Shown here in pieces: positions 56,497 through 64,000 of a stretch of 64,000 nucleotides of DNA. The DNA lies in assembly GCF_014208105.1 (NCBI RefSeq), contig NZ_JACHMQ010000001.1:496001-560000 (forward strand), written 5' to 3'. The stretch's first letter is position 1, and the number at the start of each line of letters is the position of its first letter. The notes beneath the pieces are model-generated. The model was not told the DNA's origin. It saw only the letters and a list, made by a program, of their open reading frames with translations, and did not search any database. Origin of the DNA: Actinomadura coerulea. Lineage in GTDB: Bacteria; Actinomycetota; Actinomycetes; Streptosporangiales; Streptosporangiaceae. The position numbers were made by a program, and so were the translations under genes.

Positions 56497-57431
56497 CGGC
56501 CGGACTCGGCGAGCCAGTCCATGTGCGCGCGCGGCGTGTCCAGCAGGACCTTGACGACCTGCGCGGCGGCGGCGCGCTGCGCGACCGTCAGGTCCAGCCG
56601 GTCGAGCATCTCCGGCAGCCTGCGCGCCGCCGTCCACGCCTCCTCCAGCCGGTCGGCGATCCGGTCGGCGACCAGGTGGGCCGCCCGCGCCTCGTCCACC
56701 CCGTGCGCCCTGGCGAGGACGGAGGGCAGGTCGTGCACGTCGCCGCGCGCGGCCTCCAGGTCGTGCGAGGCGAGGTCGTTGGCCCACGCGACCACGTCGG
56801 CGACGCCGTCGGCGAGGGTCTTCCAGCGGGGCGTGCGCAGCAGCCGCGACGGCAGCTCGACGCCGAGGACGGCCTCGACCAGGTCGAACAGGAACGGGCC
56901 GCACGCCCGGCGGCGCAGCGCCGGGTACTCCTGCTCGGTCGGGACGTGGCTGATCCGCCGGTTGACGGCCTCCTCGGCGCAGCCGTCGCGGTGCGCCTCC
57001 AGGTGCAGCATGAACCGGCGGCGCCAGTCGCGGCTCATGTCCTTGGACGTGGCCTGCCACAGCTCCACCAGAGCCGCCTCCAGCGGCCGGGCGCCGGGCC
57101 GGGCGTGGCCGCGCCGCATCGCGCGCAGCAGGTCGTCGTACAGCGCGTGCACGGCGCTGCCGCTGTCGGCGAGCGGCGGGTGGTCCAGCGTGTCGTCCAG
57201 CGCGAGGGTCCAGGTCAGCCAGCGGGCGAACAGGTCCACGGCGGCCAGGTCGGCGGACGGCAGCACGCGGGCGGCCAGCCGCTCGCAGCGCGCCCGGCCG
57301 AGCGGGGAGGTGTCCGGATCTCCGAGCACCAGCCCGCGGCCGCGTGCCCAGGCCTCCACCTGCGCGCACAGCTGCCACGACTCCGGGTGCATGGCCGACG
57401 GGGCGGCCAGCGCGGTCACCCGGTCGGTCAT
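56436..57431 (-). CDS. Class I terpene synthase
   Basis: A 331-residue bacterial class I terpene cyclase. The metal-binding aspartate-rich motif is WTLALDDTLDHPP (LDDxxDH form, about residues 85-93). The second motif is NDLASHDLEAARGD (N-D-x3-S-x3-E type) at about 215-228. DRLEEAW and a C-terminal RAHMDWLAESGRYGPG are typical. It would ionise geranyl, farnesyl or a larger prenyl diphosphate; the product is not predictable. The length agrees with sesquiterpene cyclases. No prenyltransferase or P450 gene adjoins it, so it is a solitary gene. ATG 57431 is the likely start; GTG 57455 is in frame. The last 61 bp overlap the ArsR-type gene on the other strand. Confidence 0.85.
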   Translation of the reverse strand: MTDRVTALAAPSAMHPESWQLCAQVEAWARGRGLVLGDPDTSPLGRARCERLAARVLPSADLAAVDLFARWLTWTLALDDTLDHPPLADSGSAVHALYDDLLRAMRRGHARPGARPLEAALVELWQATSKDMSRDWRRRFMLHLEAHRDGCAEEAVNRRISHVPTEQEYPALRRRACGPFLFDLVEAVLGVELPSRLLRTPRWKTLADGVADVVAWANDLASHDLEAARGDVHDLPSVLARAHGVDEARAAHLVADRIADRLEEAWTAARRLPEMLDRLDLTVAQRAAAAQVVKVLLDTPRAHMDWLAESGRYGPGASPVPPRLDALASLR

Positions 57432-57627
57432 CGAGAGAAGAAGTGAGATGTCCACGACGCGATCCACGCTAACGATCACCTTGCCGGACGACCATGATCG
57501 CCACGTCAATTTCCGGGAAACGGATATCCGGGGACGGTCATGGGCGAGTCAGCCTCCCACCCCTGCCCCCACCCGGGCGGACGTGCGATAGTGCGGTGAT
57601 CGGAAGCGAGCACGATCAGGAGGAAAC

Positions 57628-58452
57628 GTGTCGAGACGGACGACGCGCCGCGCCTTCGGCGCGGGGCTCGCGGCCCTGGCGCTGACGGTGTCGGCGTGCG
57701 GCGGCGACAAGGGCGCGACGGTGCAGGGCGTGAAGCTCATCGAGAAGGGCGCGCTCACCTCGTGCACGCACCTGCCCTACCCGCCCTTCCAGTCGGAGGA
57801 CAAGAAGTCGGGCAAGGTCGTGGGCTTCGACGTCGAGCTGATCGACCTCGTCGCCAAGCGGCTCGGCGTCACCCAGAAGATCGTCGACACCCCCTTCGAG
57901 ACGATGAAGACGGGTTCGGCGCTGAACGCCGGCAAGTGCGACATCCAGATGGGCGGCATGACGATCAAGCCCGACCGGGTGAAGTTCATGGACGTCTCCG
58001 CCCCCTACTTCGACGCCACGCAGTCGCTGATGGCGAAGAAGGGCAGCGGCGTCACCACGCTCGACGACGTCAAGGCCAGGAAGCTCAAGCTCGGCTCGCA
58101 GGCGAGCACGACCGGTGAGGACTTCGTCAAGGGCAAGGGCTTCGACCCGCGCTCGTTCGACAACTCCAACGCCGAGCTGAACGGGCTGCGCACCGGCCAG
58201 GTGGACGTGATCGTGCAGGACGACCCGGTCGTCAAGGGCTGGCTGAAGGACCCGGCGAACGCCGGCTTCGAGATCGCCGCGAACCTGAACACCGGCGAGC
58301 AGTACGGGTTCTGGATGCGCAAGGGCCACAACCCCGAGCTGGTGAAGATCACCAATGACGTGATCGCGAAGGCCAAGGCGGACGGCTCCTACAAGCGGAT
58401 CTACGAGAAGTGGATCGGTCCGATGCCGCCCAGCGCCGGCGGCGGCTCGTGA
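57628..58452 (+). CDS. Polar amino-acid ABC transporter substrate-binding lipoprotein
   Basis: A 274-residue SBP_bac_3-family lipoprotein. From the GTG at 57628 (GGAGGAAAC ribosome site just before it) the signal has twin-Arg-like [11 protein letters not shown] and a lipobox TVSAC with Cys near residue 24. The mature protein has the family strands [58 protein letters not shown] in pieces, and [15 protein letters not shown]. It binds a polar amino acid (Glu, Gln, His or Arg are typical). It is the first of three overlapping genes of an ABC importer, and glnA2-glnE follow, pointing to glutamate or glutamine uptake; this is inference. A weak GTCAA-n7-GAAAC GlnR-like sequence is present at 57505-57521. 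Confidence 0.92.
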   Translation: MSRRTTRRAFGAGLAALALTVSACGGDKGATVQGVKLIEKGALTSCTHLPYPPFQSEDKKSGKVVGFDVELIDLVAKRLGVTQKIVDTPFETMKTGSALNAGKCDIQMGGMTIKPDRVKFMDVSAPYFDATQSLMAKKGSGVTTLDDVKARKLKLGSQASTTGEDFVKGKGFDPRSFDNSNAELNGLRTGQVDVIVQDDPVVKGWLKDPANAGFEIAANLNTGEQYGFWMRKGHNPELVKITNDVIAKAKADGSYKRIYEKWIGPMPPSAGGGS

Positions 58453-59279
58453 CCGCCGAACCGGCCGGTGCGGCGGCGCCGGGCGGGCTGTCCCGCCGGC
58501 GCCGCCGGCAGCTCTCCCTCGGCGGCCAGTACGGGATCTTCGCGGTCGTCGTGGTGCTGCTGCTGGCGCTCGCCGACTGGGGCACCCTGCGGCTCAACTT
58601 CGCCAACTGGGACGTCGCCAAGAGCCTGTTCCCCGACATCATCACGGTCGGGCTGCGCAACACCGCCGTCTACACCGCGGTCGGGTTCGGGATCGGCCTC
58701 GGCGGCGGGCTGGCCGTCGCGCTGATGCGGCTGTCGTCGGTCCCCCCGTACCGGTGGTTCGCCACCGCCTACATCGAGATCTTCCGCGGCCTGCCGCTCC
58801 TGCTGATCTTCATCTTCGTGGGCGTCGGCGTGCCGCTGGCCTTCCCGGGCACCAACATCCCCGGCGGCGCCGCCGGGCAGGCGGGGCTGGCCCTCGGCCT
58901 GGCCGCGACCGCCTACATGGCCGAGACGATCCGGGCCGGGATCGAGGCCGTCCCGAAGGGGCAGCTGGAGGCGGCGCGGTCGCTCGGCATGTCGCACACC
59001 CGCGCGATGCGCTCGATCATCATCCCGCAGGCGTTCCGGATCATCATCCCGCCGCTCACCAACGAGCTGGTGCTGCTGTGCAAGGACTCCTCGCTGGTGC
59101 TGTTCCTCGGCATCACGCTCGAGCAGCGGGAGCTCACGAAGTTCGGCCGCGACCTCGCGGGCGAGCAGGGCAACACCACCCCGATCATCGTGGCGGGGAT
59201 CTGCTATCTGCTCATCACGATCCCGCTGAGCCTGCTGGCCCGGCGGCTGGAGGCGCGGCAGCGCAGGGGGCGGCGATGA
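58449..59279 (+). CDS. Polar amino-acid ABC transporter permease
   Basis: A 276-residue permease of the HisMQ/GlnP family. GTG start overlaps the SBP stop (GTGA). About five helices follow a basic N-terminus. The family block [19 protein letters not shown] at TM1-2, [16 protein letters not shown] and the EAA loop [32 protein letters not shown] in pieces contact the ATPase. [17 protein letters not shown] is typical of the amino-acid branch. It has a single permease gene, so a homodimer is expected. Its stop overlaps the ATPase start (ATGA). Confidence 0.93.
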   Translation: MTAEPAGAAAPGGLSRRRRRQLSLGGQYGIFAVVVVLLLALADWGTLRLNFANWDVAKSLFPDIITVGLRNTAVYTAVGFGIGLGGGLAVALMRLSSVPPYRWFATAYIEIFRGLPLLLIFIFVGVGVPLAFPGTNIPGGAAGQAGLALGLAATAYMAETIRAGIEAVPKGQLEAARSLGMSHTRAMRSIIIPQAFRIIIPPLTNELVLLCKDSSLVLFLGITLEQRELTKFGRDLAGEQGNTTPIIVAGICYLLITIPLSLLARRLEARQRRGRR

Positions 59280-60103
59280 CGAGCCTCGTCAAGGACACCG
59301 GGAACCCGGCGGCCATCGAGATCGGCGGCCTGCACAAGTCGTTCGGGGCGAACGAGGTGCTGCGCGGCATCGACTTCCGCGTCGAGGCCGGCGAGGTCGT
59401 CTGCGTGATCGGCCCGTCCGGGTCGGGCAAGTCGACGCTGCTGCGCTGCGTCAACCTGCTGGAGGAGCCCTCCGCCGGGACGGTCCGGGTCGCGGGCGCC
59501 GACGTCACGGGCCCCGAGGTCGACATCGACGCCGTCCGCCGCCGGATCGGCATGGTCTTCCAGTCGTTCAACCTGTTCCCGCACCTGACCGCCCTCGGCA
59601 ACGTCATGATCGCCCAGCGGAAGGTGCTGAAGCGGGGCAGGGCGGAGGCCGAGCGGATCGCCCGGGTGAACCTGGAGCGGGTCGGGCTGGCCGACAAGTT
59701 CGGCGCCTACCCGGCGCAGCTGTCGGGCGGGCAGCAGCAGCGCGTGGCCATCGCCCGCGCGCTCGCGATGGGCCCGGAGGTGATGCTGTTCGACGAGCCG
59801 ACGTCCGCGCTGGACCCCGAGCTGGTCGGGGACGTCCTCGGCGTCATGCGCGGCCTCGCGGAGGCGGGGATGACGATGCTCGTCGTCACCCACGAGATGA
59901 GCTTCGCCCGGGAGGTGGCCGACCGGGTGGTGTTCATGGACGGCGGCGTGGTCGTGGAGGAGGGCCCGCCCGCCCAGGTGATCGGGGCGCCCGCGCACGA
60001 GCGGACCAGGACCTTCCTTTCGCGCGTCCTGGACCCGGCCGCCGCGCGGATCGAGGACGCTCCGGGGTCGGATATGTTCCGATCACCGGCCCCGGACGCG
60101 TAA
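59276..60103 (+). CDS. Polar amino-acid ABC transporter ATP-binding protein
   Basis: A 275-residue ATPase of the HisP/GlnQ type. Walker [10 protein letters not shown] at about residues 45-53, Q-loop [18 protein letters not shown] in parts, signature [16 protein letters not shown], Walker [17 protein letters not shown] and the switch His in [14 protein letters not shown]. Its C-terminal tail of about 25 residues after FLSRVLD extends beyond the family norm. ATG 59276 overlaps the permease stop. The stop codon TAA lies inside a GTAAC-n6-GTAAC sequence (60100-60115) that may belong to glnA2 control. Confidence 0.94.
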   Translation: MTSLVKDTGNPAAIEIGGLHKSFGANEVLRGIDFRVEAGEVVCVIGPSGSGKSTLLRCVNLLEEPSAGTVRVAGADVTGPEVDIDAVRRRIGMVFQSFNLFPHLTALGNVMIAQRKVLKRGRAEAERIARVNLERVGLADKFGAYPAQLSGGQQQRVAIARALAMGPEVMLFDEPTSALDPELVGDVLGVMRGLAEAGMTMLVVTHEMSFAREVADRVVFMDGGVVVEEGPPAQVIGAPAHERTRTFLSRVLDPAAARIEDAPGSDMFRSPAPDA

Positions 60104-60115
60104 CGTCGCGGTAAC
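60100..60115. promoter_or_regulatory. GlnR-box-like element upstream of glnA2
   Basis: GTAAC (60100-60104), 6 bases, GTAAC (60111-60115). The actinobacterial GlnR consensus is GTnAC-n6-GAAAC; one base differs in the second half-site. It lies 114 bp before the glnA2 TTG start and overlaps the stop codon of the ABC ATPase gene. Confidence 0.5.
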
Positions 60116-60228
60116 AGCGTCCGGGCATACTGCAGATACAGCCGGACCGGCTCAGCGCGGCCGGCATGCCGGGCCCGCGTCGTCGACAACGCAGTCTCGC
60201 CGACAGGGCAGTACCGAGGGAGAGGGCA

Positions 60229-61590
60229 TTGGACCGTCAGCAGGAGTTCGTGCTCCGCACACTGGAGGAGCGCGACATCCGCTTCATCCGGCTGTGGTTC
60301 ACCGACGTGCTCGGGTTCCTGAAGTCGGTGGCCGTCGCCCCCGCCGAGCTCGAGGGCGCCTTCGGCGAGGGCATCGGCTTCGACGGCTCGGCGATCGAGG
60401 GCTTCGCCCGGGTCTACGAGGCCGACATGATCGCCAAACCGGACCCGTCCACCTTCCAGGTGCTGCCCTGGCGGTCGGAGTCCCCGGGCGTCGGCCGCAT
60501 GTTCTGCGACATCCTCATGCCGGACGGGGAGCCGAGCTTCGCCGACCCCCGCTACGTCCTCAAGCGCTCCCTGGCGCGGGCCGCCGACCTCGGGTTCACC
60601 TTCTACACCCACCCCGAGATCGAGTTCTTCCTCTTCAACGACAAGCCCGAGGACGGCCGCGAGCCGGAGCCGGCGGACGCAGGCGGCTACTTCGACCACA
60701 CCCCGCACAGCGCCGCGCACGACTTCCGGCGCAACGCCATCACGATGCTGGAGGCGATGGGGATCTCGGTGGAGTACAGCCACCACGAGGGCGCCCCCGG
60801 CCAGCAGGAGATCGACCTGCGGTACGCCGACGCGCTCACCACCGCCGACAACATCATGACGTTCCGGCTCGTGATGAAGGAGGTCGCGCTGGAGCAGGGC
60901 GTGCACGCGTCCTTCATGCCGAAGCCGTTCACCGAGCACCCCGGCTCGGGCATGCACACCCACATGTCGCTTTTCGAGGGCGACCGCAACGCCTTCTACG
61001 AGCCGGGCGCGGAGTTCAAGCTGTCCAAGGTGGGGCGGGCGTTCATCGCCGGGCTGCTGCGGCACTCCGCGGAGATCACCGCCGTGTGCAACCAGTGGGT
61101 CAACTCCTACAAGCGGCTGTGGGGCAATGTCGGCTCCGCGGCGGGCCTGGGGGGAGAGGCCCCGTCCTACATCTGCTGGGGGCACAACAACCGGTCCGCG
61201 CTGGTCCGCGTCCCCATGTACAAGCCGCACAAGGGCCACTCGACCCGCATCGAGTTCCGGTCGCTGGACACCGCCGCCAACCCCTACCTCGCGTTCGCGG
61301 CGATCCTCGGCGCCGGGCTCAAGGGGATCGAGGAGGGCTACGAGCTGCCGCCGGGCGCCGAGGACGACGTCTGGGCCCTCACCGTGGCCGAGCGGCGCGC
61401 CCTCGGCATCGAGCCGCTGCCGCAGAACCTGGACGAGGCCATCCGCGCCATGGAGCGCAGCGAGCTGATGGCCGACGTCCTCGGCGAGCACGTCTTCGAC
61501 TTCTTCCTGCGCAACAAGCGCCAGGAGTGGGAGGACTACCGCCGCCAGGTGACCGAATTCGAGCGGAAGCGGCTGCTGGCCGTCCTCTGA
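60229..61590 (+). CDS. glnA2: Type I-alpha glutamine synthetase (GlnA2)
   Basis: A 453-residue glutamine synthetase (glutamate + ammonia + ATP to glutamine). The N-terminus DRQQEFVLRTLEERDIRFIRLWF in pieces is diagnostic of actinobacterial GlnA2. Active-site blocks are GFDGSAIEGFARV, HPEIEFFLF, GQQEIDLRYADAL, GSGMHTHMSLFEG, NSYKRLWGN and RIEFRSLDTAANPYL. The region after YELPPGAED lacks the adenylylatable Tyr of type I-beta enzymes, consistent with type I-alpha and no adenylylation. The TTG at 60229 has a GGGAG site 6 bases upstream and agrees with homologous starts. It is 27 bp upstream of glnE, giving a glnA2-glnE order; in Mycobacterium these two genes are also neighbours. Confidence 0.93.
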   Translation: MDRQQEFVLRTLEERDIRFIRLWFTDVLGFLKSVAVAPAELEGAFGEGIGFDGSAIEGFARVYEADMIAKPDPSTFQVLPWRSESPGVGRMFCDILMPDGEPSFADPRYVLKRSLARAADLGFTFYTHPEIEFFLFNDKPEDGREPEPADAGGYFDHTPHSAAHDFRRNAITMLEAMGISVEYSHHEGAPGQQEIDLRYADALTTADNIMTFRLVMKEVALEQGVHASFMPKPFTEHPGSGMHTHMSLFEGDRNAFYEPGAEFKLSKVGRAFIAGLLRHSAEITAVCNQWVNSYKRLWGNVGSAAGLGGEAPSYICWGHNNRSALVRVPMYKPHKGHSTRIEFRSLDTAANPYLAFAAILGAGLKGIEEGYELPPGAEDDVWALTVAERRALGIEPLPQNLDEAIRAMERSELMADVLGEHVFDFFLRNKRQEWEDYRRQVTEFERKRLLAVL

Positions 61591-61617
61591 GGCCCGCACC
61601 GGATTACGGTTGGTCCT

Positions 61618-64000
61618 GTGACCGAGTCCTGGACCTCCGACCGCCGTCCCTCGCTCGCCGGACGCCTGGCGCGGCTCGGGTTCACCCACGCCGCGCGGGC
61701 GGAGCGGCTGCTCGCGGAGGCCGAGCGGGACGGCGCCGGACCCGGTGACCGGCTGCTCGACGCCCTCGGCGCCACCGCCGACCCCGACCTCGCCCTGGAC
61801 GGCCTGCTGCGCCTGCTCCCCGCCGCCGGCGGCGAACTGCGCGCGGCGCTGGCCGGCGAGCCGGGGACGCGGGAGCGGCTGACCGCGGTGCTCGGGGTGA
61901 GCGCGGCACTCGGCGACCACCTGGCGCGGCACCCCGGCCACTGGCGCGTGCTGCGCGACGGCGCCGCCGGCCCGCTCGCGAGCCCCCGCGCCGACCTGCT
62001 GGCCGCCGTGGGCGCCGATCCGGCGGCGCCGGAGCCGGTGGCCCTCGCCGGCGACGCGCTCGTCGCGCTGCGCGTCGCCTACCGCCGCCGCCTCCTGGCG
62101 CTGGCGGGACGCGACCTGATCGGCGCGGCGGACGTCGCCGAGGTCGCCGCCGAACTGGCCGACCTCGCCGCCGCCGCGCTGGAGGCCGGCCTCGCGATCG
62201 CCCGCGCCGAGGTCCCCGGGCACGAGGCGTGCCGGCTCGCCGTGATCGGCATGGGCAAGTGCGGGGGCCGCGAGCTCAACTACGTCAGCGACGTCGACGT
62301 GGTCTTCGTGGCGGAGGCGCGGGACGCCGGCGGGACCGGCGAGGGGCGGGACGAGGACGCCGCGCTGCGCACCGCCACCCGGCTGGCGTCGGCGATGATG
62401 CGGGCCTGCTCGGCCACGACCGAGGAGGGCGCGCTGTGGGAGGTCGACGCGGCGCTGCGCCCCGAGGGCAGGTCCGGGCCGCTGGTGCGGACGCTCGCCA
62501 GCCACCGCGCCTACTACGAGCGGTGGGCCAAGACGTGGGAGTTCCAGGCGCTGCTGAAGGCCCGTCCCGTCGCGGGCGACGCCGGCCTCGGCGCCCGCTA
62601 CCTCCACACGATCACCCCGATCGTGTGGAAGGCGGCCGAGGGCGAGAGCTTCGTCGAGGACGTCCAGGACATGCGGCGCCGCGTCGAGGCCGACCTGAAC
62701 CAGCGCACCGCCGACTCCGAGCGGCAGCTCAAGCTCGGCCCGGGCGGGCTGCGCGACGTCGAGTTCGCGGTGCAGCTGCTCCAGCTCGTCCACGGCCGCG
62801 CCGACGAGACGCTCCGCAGCCCCACCACGCTGGACGCCCTGGCCGACCTGTCCCGGGGCGGCTACGTCGCCCGCGACGACGCGGCGGCGCTGGCGTCGGC
62901 GTACCGGTTCCTGCGGCGCGTGGAGCACCTCGTCCAGCTGCACCGGCTGCGCCGCACCCACCTCGTCCCGGACGACGAGGCCGGCCTGCGCCGCCTCGGC
63001 CGCGCCCTCGGCCTGCGCACCGACCCGGTGGGGGAGTTCACCGCGCTGTGGCGGCGGCACGCCCGGGAGGTCCGCCGCATCCACGAGAAGCTGTTCTACC
63101 GTCCGCTGCTGCGGGCCGTCGCGCGGCTGCCCGGGGAGGAGGCCCGGCTCACGCCGGAGGCGGCCCGGGTCCGGCTGGAGGCGCTCGGGTACGCCGACCC
63201 GGCGGGCGCGCTGCGGCACATCGAGGCGCTGACCGCGGGCGTGTCGCGGCGGGCCGCGATCCAGCGGACGCTGCTGCCGGTCATGCTCGGCTGGTTCGCC
63301 GACGCCCCCGACCCCGACGCGGGCCTGCTCGGGTTCCGGCAGGTCAGCGACGCCCTCGGGACCACGCCCTGGTATCTGCGGCTGCTGCGCGACGAGGTGA
63401 CCGTCGCCGAGCGGATGGCGTGGGTGCTCGGCTCCAGCCGCTACGCCACCGACCTGCTGCTGCGCGCCCCCGAGGCGGTGGCCCTGCTGGGCAGCGACGC
63501 CGGCCTGGCCCCGCGCCCGGTCGAGGCGCTGCGCACGGAGGCGCTCGCCGCCGTCCGCCGCCACAAGGAGGGGGCCGGCGACCGCCCCGCCGAGGAGGCG
63601 GCCGGGGTGGTGCGGGCGCTGCGGCGCCGCGAGCTGTTCCGCGTGGCCGTCGCCGACCTGCTCGGCCGCGTGGACGTCCGGGAGGCGGGGGAGGCCCTCA
63701 CCGGCATCTCGGCCGTCACCGTCGAGGCCGCGCTCCAGGTCGCCGTCAACAAGATCGAGATGGAGTCGCGCGGGCCGCTGCCGACCCGCATGGCGGTCGT
63801 GGCGATGGGCCGGTTCGGCGGGCACGAGCTCGGCTACGGCAGCGACGCCGACGTGATGTTCGTCCACGACCCGCTGCCCGGCGCGGACGAGGGCGCCGCC
63901 GGGCGGGCCGCGCACGCCGTCGCCGAGGAGCTGCGCCGGCTCCTCGCCCTGCCCGCCCCCGACCCGCCGCTGGTGATCGACCCGAACCTGCGCCCCGAGG
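61618..64000 (+). CDS. glnE: Glutamine synthetase adenylyltransferase/deadenylylase (C-terminus cut by window edge)
   Basis: A bifunctional enzyme that adds and removes AMP on glutamine synthetase. GTG at 61618; about 794 codons are present and the frame is open at the window end, so some 150-200 C-terminal residues are missing. The first nucleotidyltransferase domain (deadenylylase) has VIGMGKCGGRELNYVSDVDV at about residues 210-230. A helical central part has DQVQLHRLRRTH-like segments. The second nucleotidyltransferase (adenylylase) begins near residue 720 with VVAMGRFGGHELGYGSDADV. Both GG-x-D-x-D active sites are intact. Its neighbour GlnA2 lacks the target Tyr, so the substrate must be another glutamine synthetase (GlnA1-type) elsewhere. 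Confidence 0.93.
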   Translation, partial: MTESWTSDRRPSLAGRLARLGFTHAARAERLLAEAERDGAGPGDRLLDALGATADPDLALDGLLRLLPAAGGELRAALAGEPGTRERLTAVLGVSAALGDHLARHPGHWRVLRDGAAGPLASPRADLLAAVGADPAAPEPVALAGDALVALRVAYRRRLLALAGRDLIGAADVAEVAAELADLAAAALEAGLAIARAEVPGHEACRLAVIGMGKCGGRELNYVSDVDVVFVAEARDAGGTGEGRDEDAALRTATRLASAMMRACSATTEEGALWEVDAALRPEGRSGPLVRTLASHRAYYERWAKTWEFQALLKARPVAGDAGLGARYLHTITPIVWKAAEGESFVEDVQDMRRRVEADLNQRTADSERQLKLGPGGLRDVEFAVQLLQLVHGRADETLRSPTTLDALADLSRGGYVARDDAAALASAYRFLRRVEHLVQLHRLRRTHLVPDDEAGLRRLGRALGLRTDPVGEFTALWRRHAREVRRIHEKLFYRPLLRAVARLPGEEARLTPEAARVRLEALGYADPAGALRHIEALTAGVSRRAAIQRTLLPVMLGWFADAPDPDAGLLGFRQVSDALGTTPWYLRLLRDEVTVAERMAWVLGSSRYATDLLLRAPEAVALLGSDAGLAPRPVEALRTEALAAVRRHKEGAGDRPAEEAAGVVRALRRRELFRVAVADLLGRVDVREAGEALTGISAVTVEAALQVAVNKIEMESRGPLPTRMAVVAMGRFGGHELGYGSDADVMFVHDPLPGADEGAAGRAAHAVAEELRRLLALPAPDPPLVIDPNLRPE

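Noticed and set aside
57505..57521. A firm GlnR box in front of the ABC transporter
   Set aside because: The half-sites GTCAA and GAAAC are 7 bases apart and the first deviates from GTnAC, so it is too weak to list as a feature.
59707..63915. A 1402-codon open frame on the minus strand opposite the ABC ATPase, glnA2 and glnE
   Set aside because: It is antisense to three genes with clear catalytic motifs, and its translation is His/Arg/Gly-rich with no family resemblance. Long shadow frames are expected at this GC content.

Overview
The window is high-GC actinobacterial chromosome, densely packed, with many GTG and TTG starts and many 4-bp stop/start overlaps. The gene content suggests a member of the Streptosporangiales near Actinomadura/Thermomonosporaceae. 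Markers include an F420-dependent NADPH reductase, a GlnA2-GlnE pair, an Rv1733c-type membrane protein, MpaB/DUF2236 and DUF5685 proteins, a class I terpene synthase and a baeRF-type ribosome factor. The assignment is by inference; there is no 16S rRNA here. I see no insertion sequence, prophage, rRNA or CRISPR array. One tRNA (CAT anticodon) is present.

Layout. 1-6.2 kb: end of a livF ABC gene, a truncated zinc metallopeptidase, a thiamine-binding protein, a DUF protein, an ECHDC3-like crotonase, tRNA-Met, an LppX-type lipoprotein overlapping an MFS exporter, and an Rv1733c-like protein. 6.2-13.2 kb is a minus-strand block: a BKACE enzyme and a secreted alpha/beta hydrolase lie downstream of a tight four-gene module. 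That module is an NrtR-type NUDIX regulator, a J-domain/pseudokinase fusion, a von Willebrand A protein and a divergent adenylosuccinate-synthetase paralogue. It is the most interesting part of the window, with a clear palindromic operator in front of nrtR.

13.3-28.7 kb: APC permease, gamma-glutamyltransferase, CutA, MpaB-like oxygenase, a CsoR repressor with a DHA2 exporter, histidine phosphatase, alanine dehydrogenase, glycerate kinase, a purine permease beside a stand-alone PucR helix-turn-helix, an XRE-TPR regulator and a DUF5685 protein with an extreme cysteine tail. 28.8-33.4 kb: copper block (copC, a copD-ctaG fusion) followed by a NarL-type two-component pair. 33.5-39.1 kb: baeRF factor, GT-C membrane glycosyltransferase, and an OmpR-type response regulator/kinase/lipoprotein operon.

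39.2-47.7 kb: YdjM-like protein, LigD phosphoesterase with a dead ligase domain, helix-hairpin-helix membrane protein, methionine aminopeptidase, a 58-residue protein, a SIS-like protein, F420 reductase, K+ channel, a small winged-helix/membrane-protein pair and panB. 47.8-64 kb: DHA2 exporter and TetR, a PAS-GAF-PP2C-ATPase switch phosphatase, NAD+ synthetase, an MFS/ArsR divergent pair around a perfect palindrome, terpene synthase, a polar amino-acid ABC transporter, then glnA2 and glnE (cut by the window end) behind a GlnR-like box.

Themes: amino-acid and nitrogen handling (ald, GGT, APC, AAT ABC transporter, glnA2-glnE), copper handling (csoR, copC, copD-ctaG), NAD-linked control (nrtR module, nadE) and several exporter/regulator pairs whose operators can be read directly. 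A 54-bp G/C-rich repeat unit has inserted in frame into two unrelated genes.
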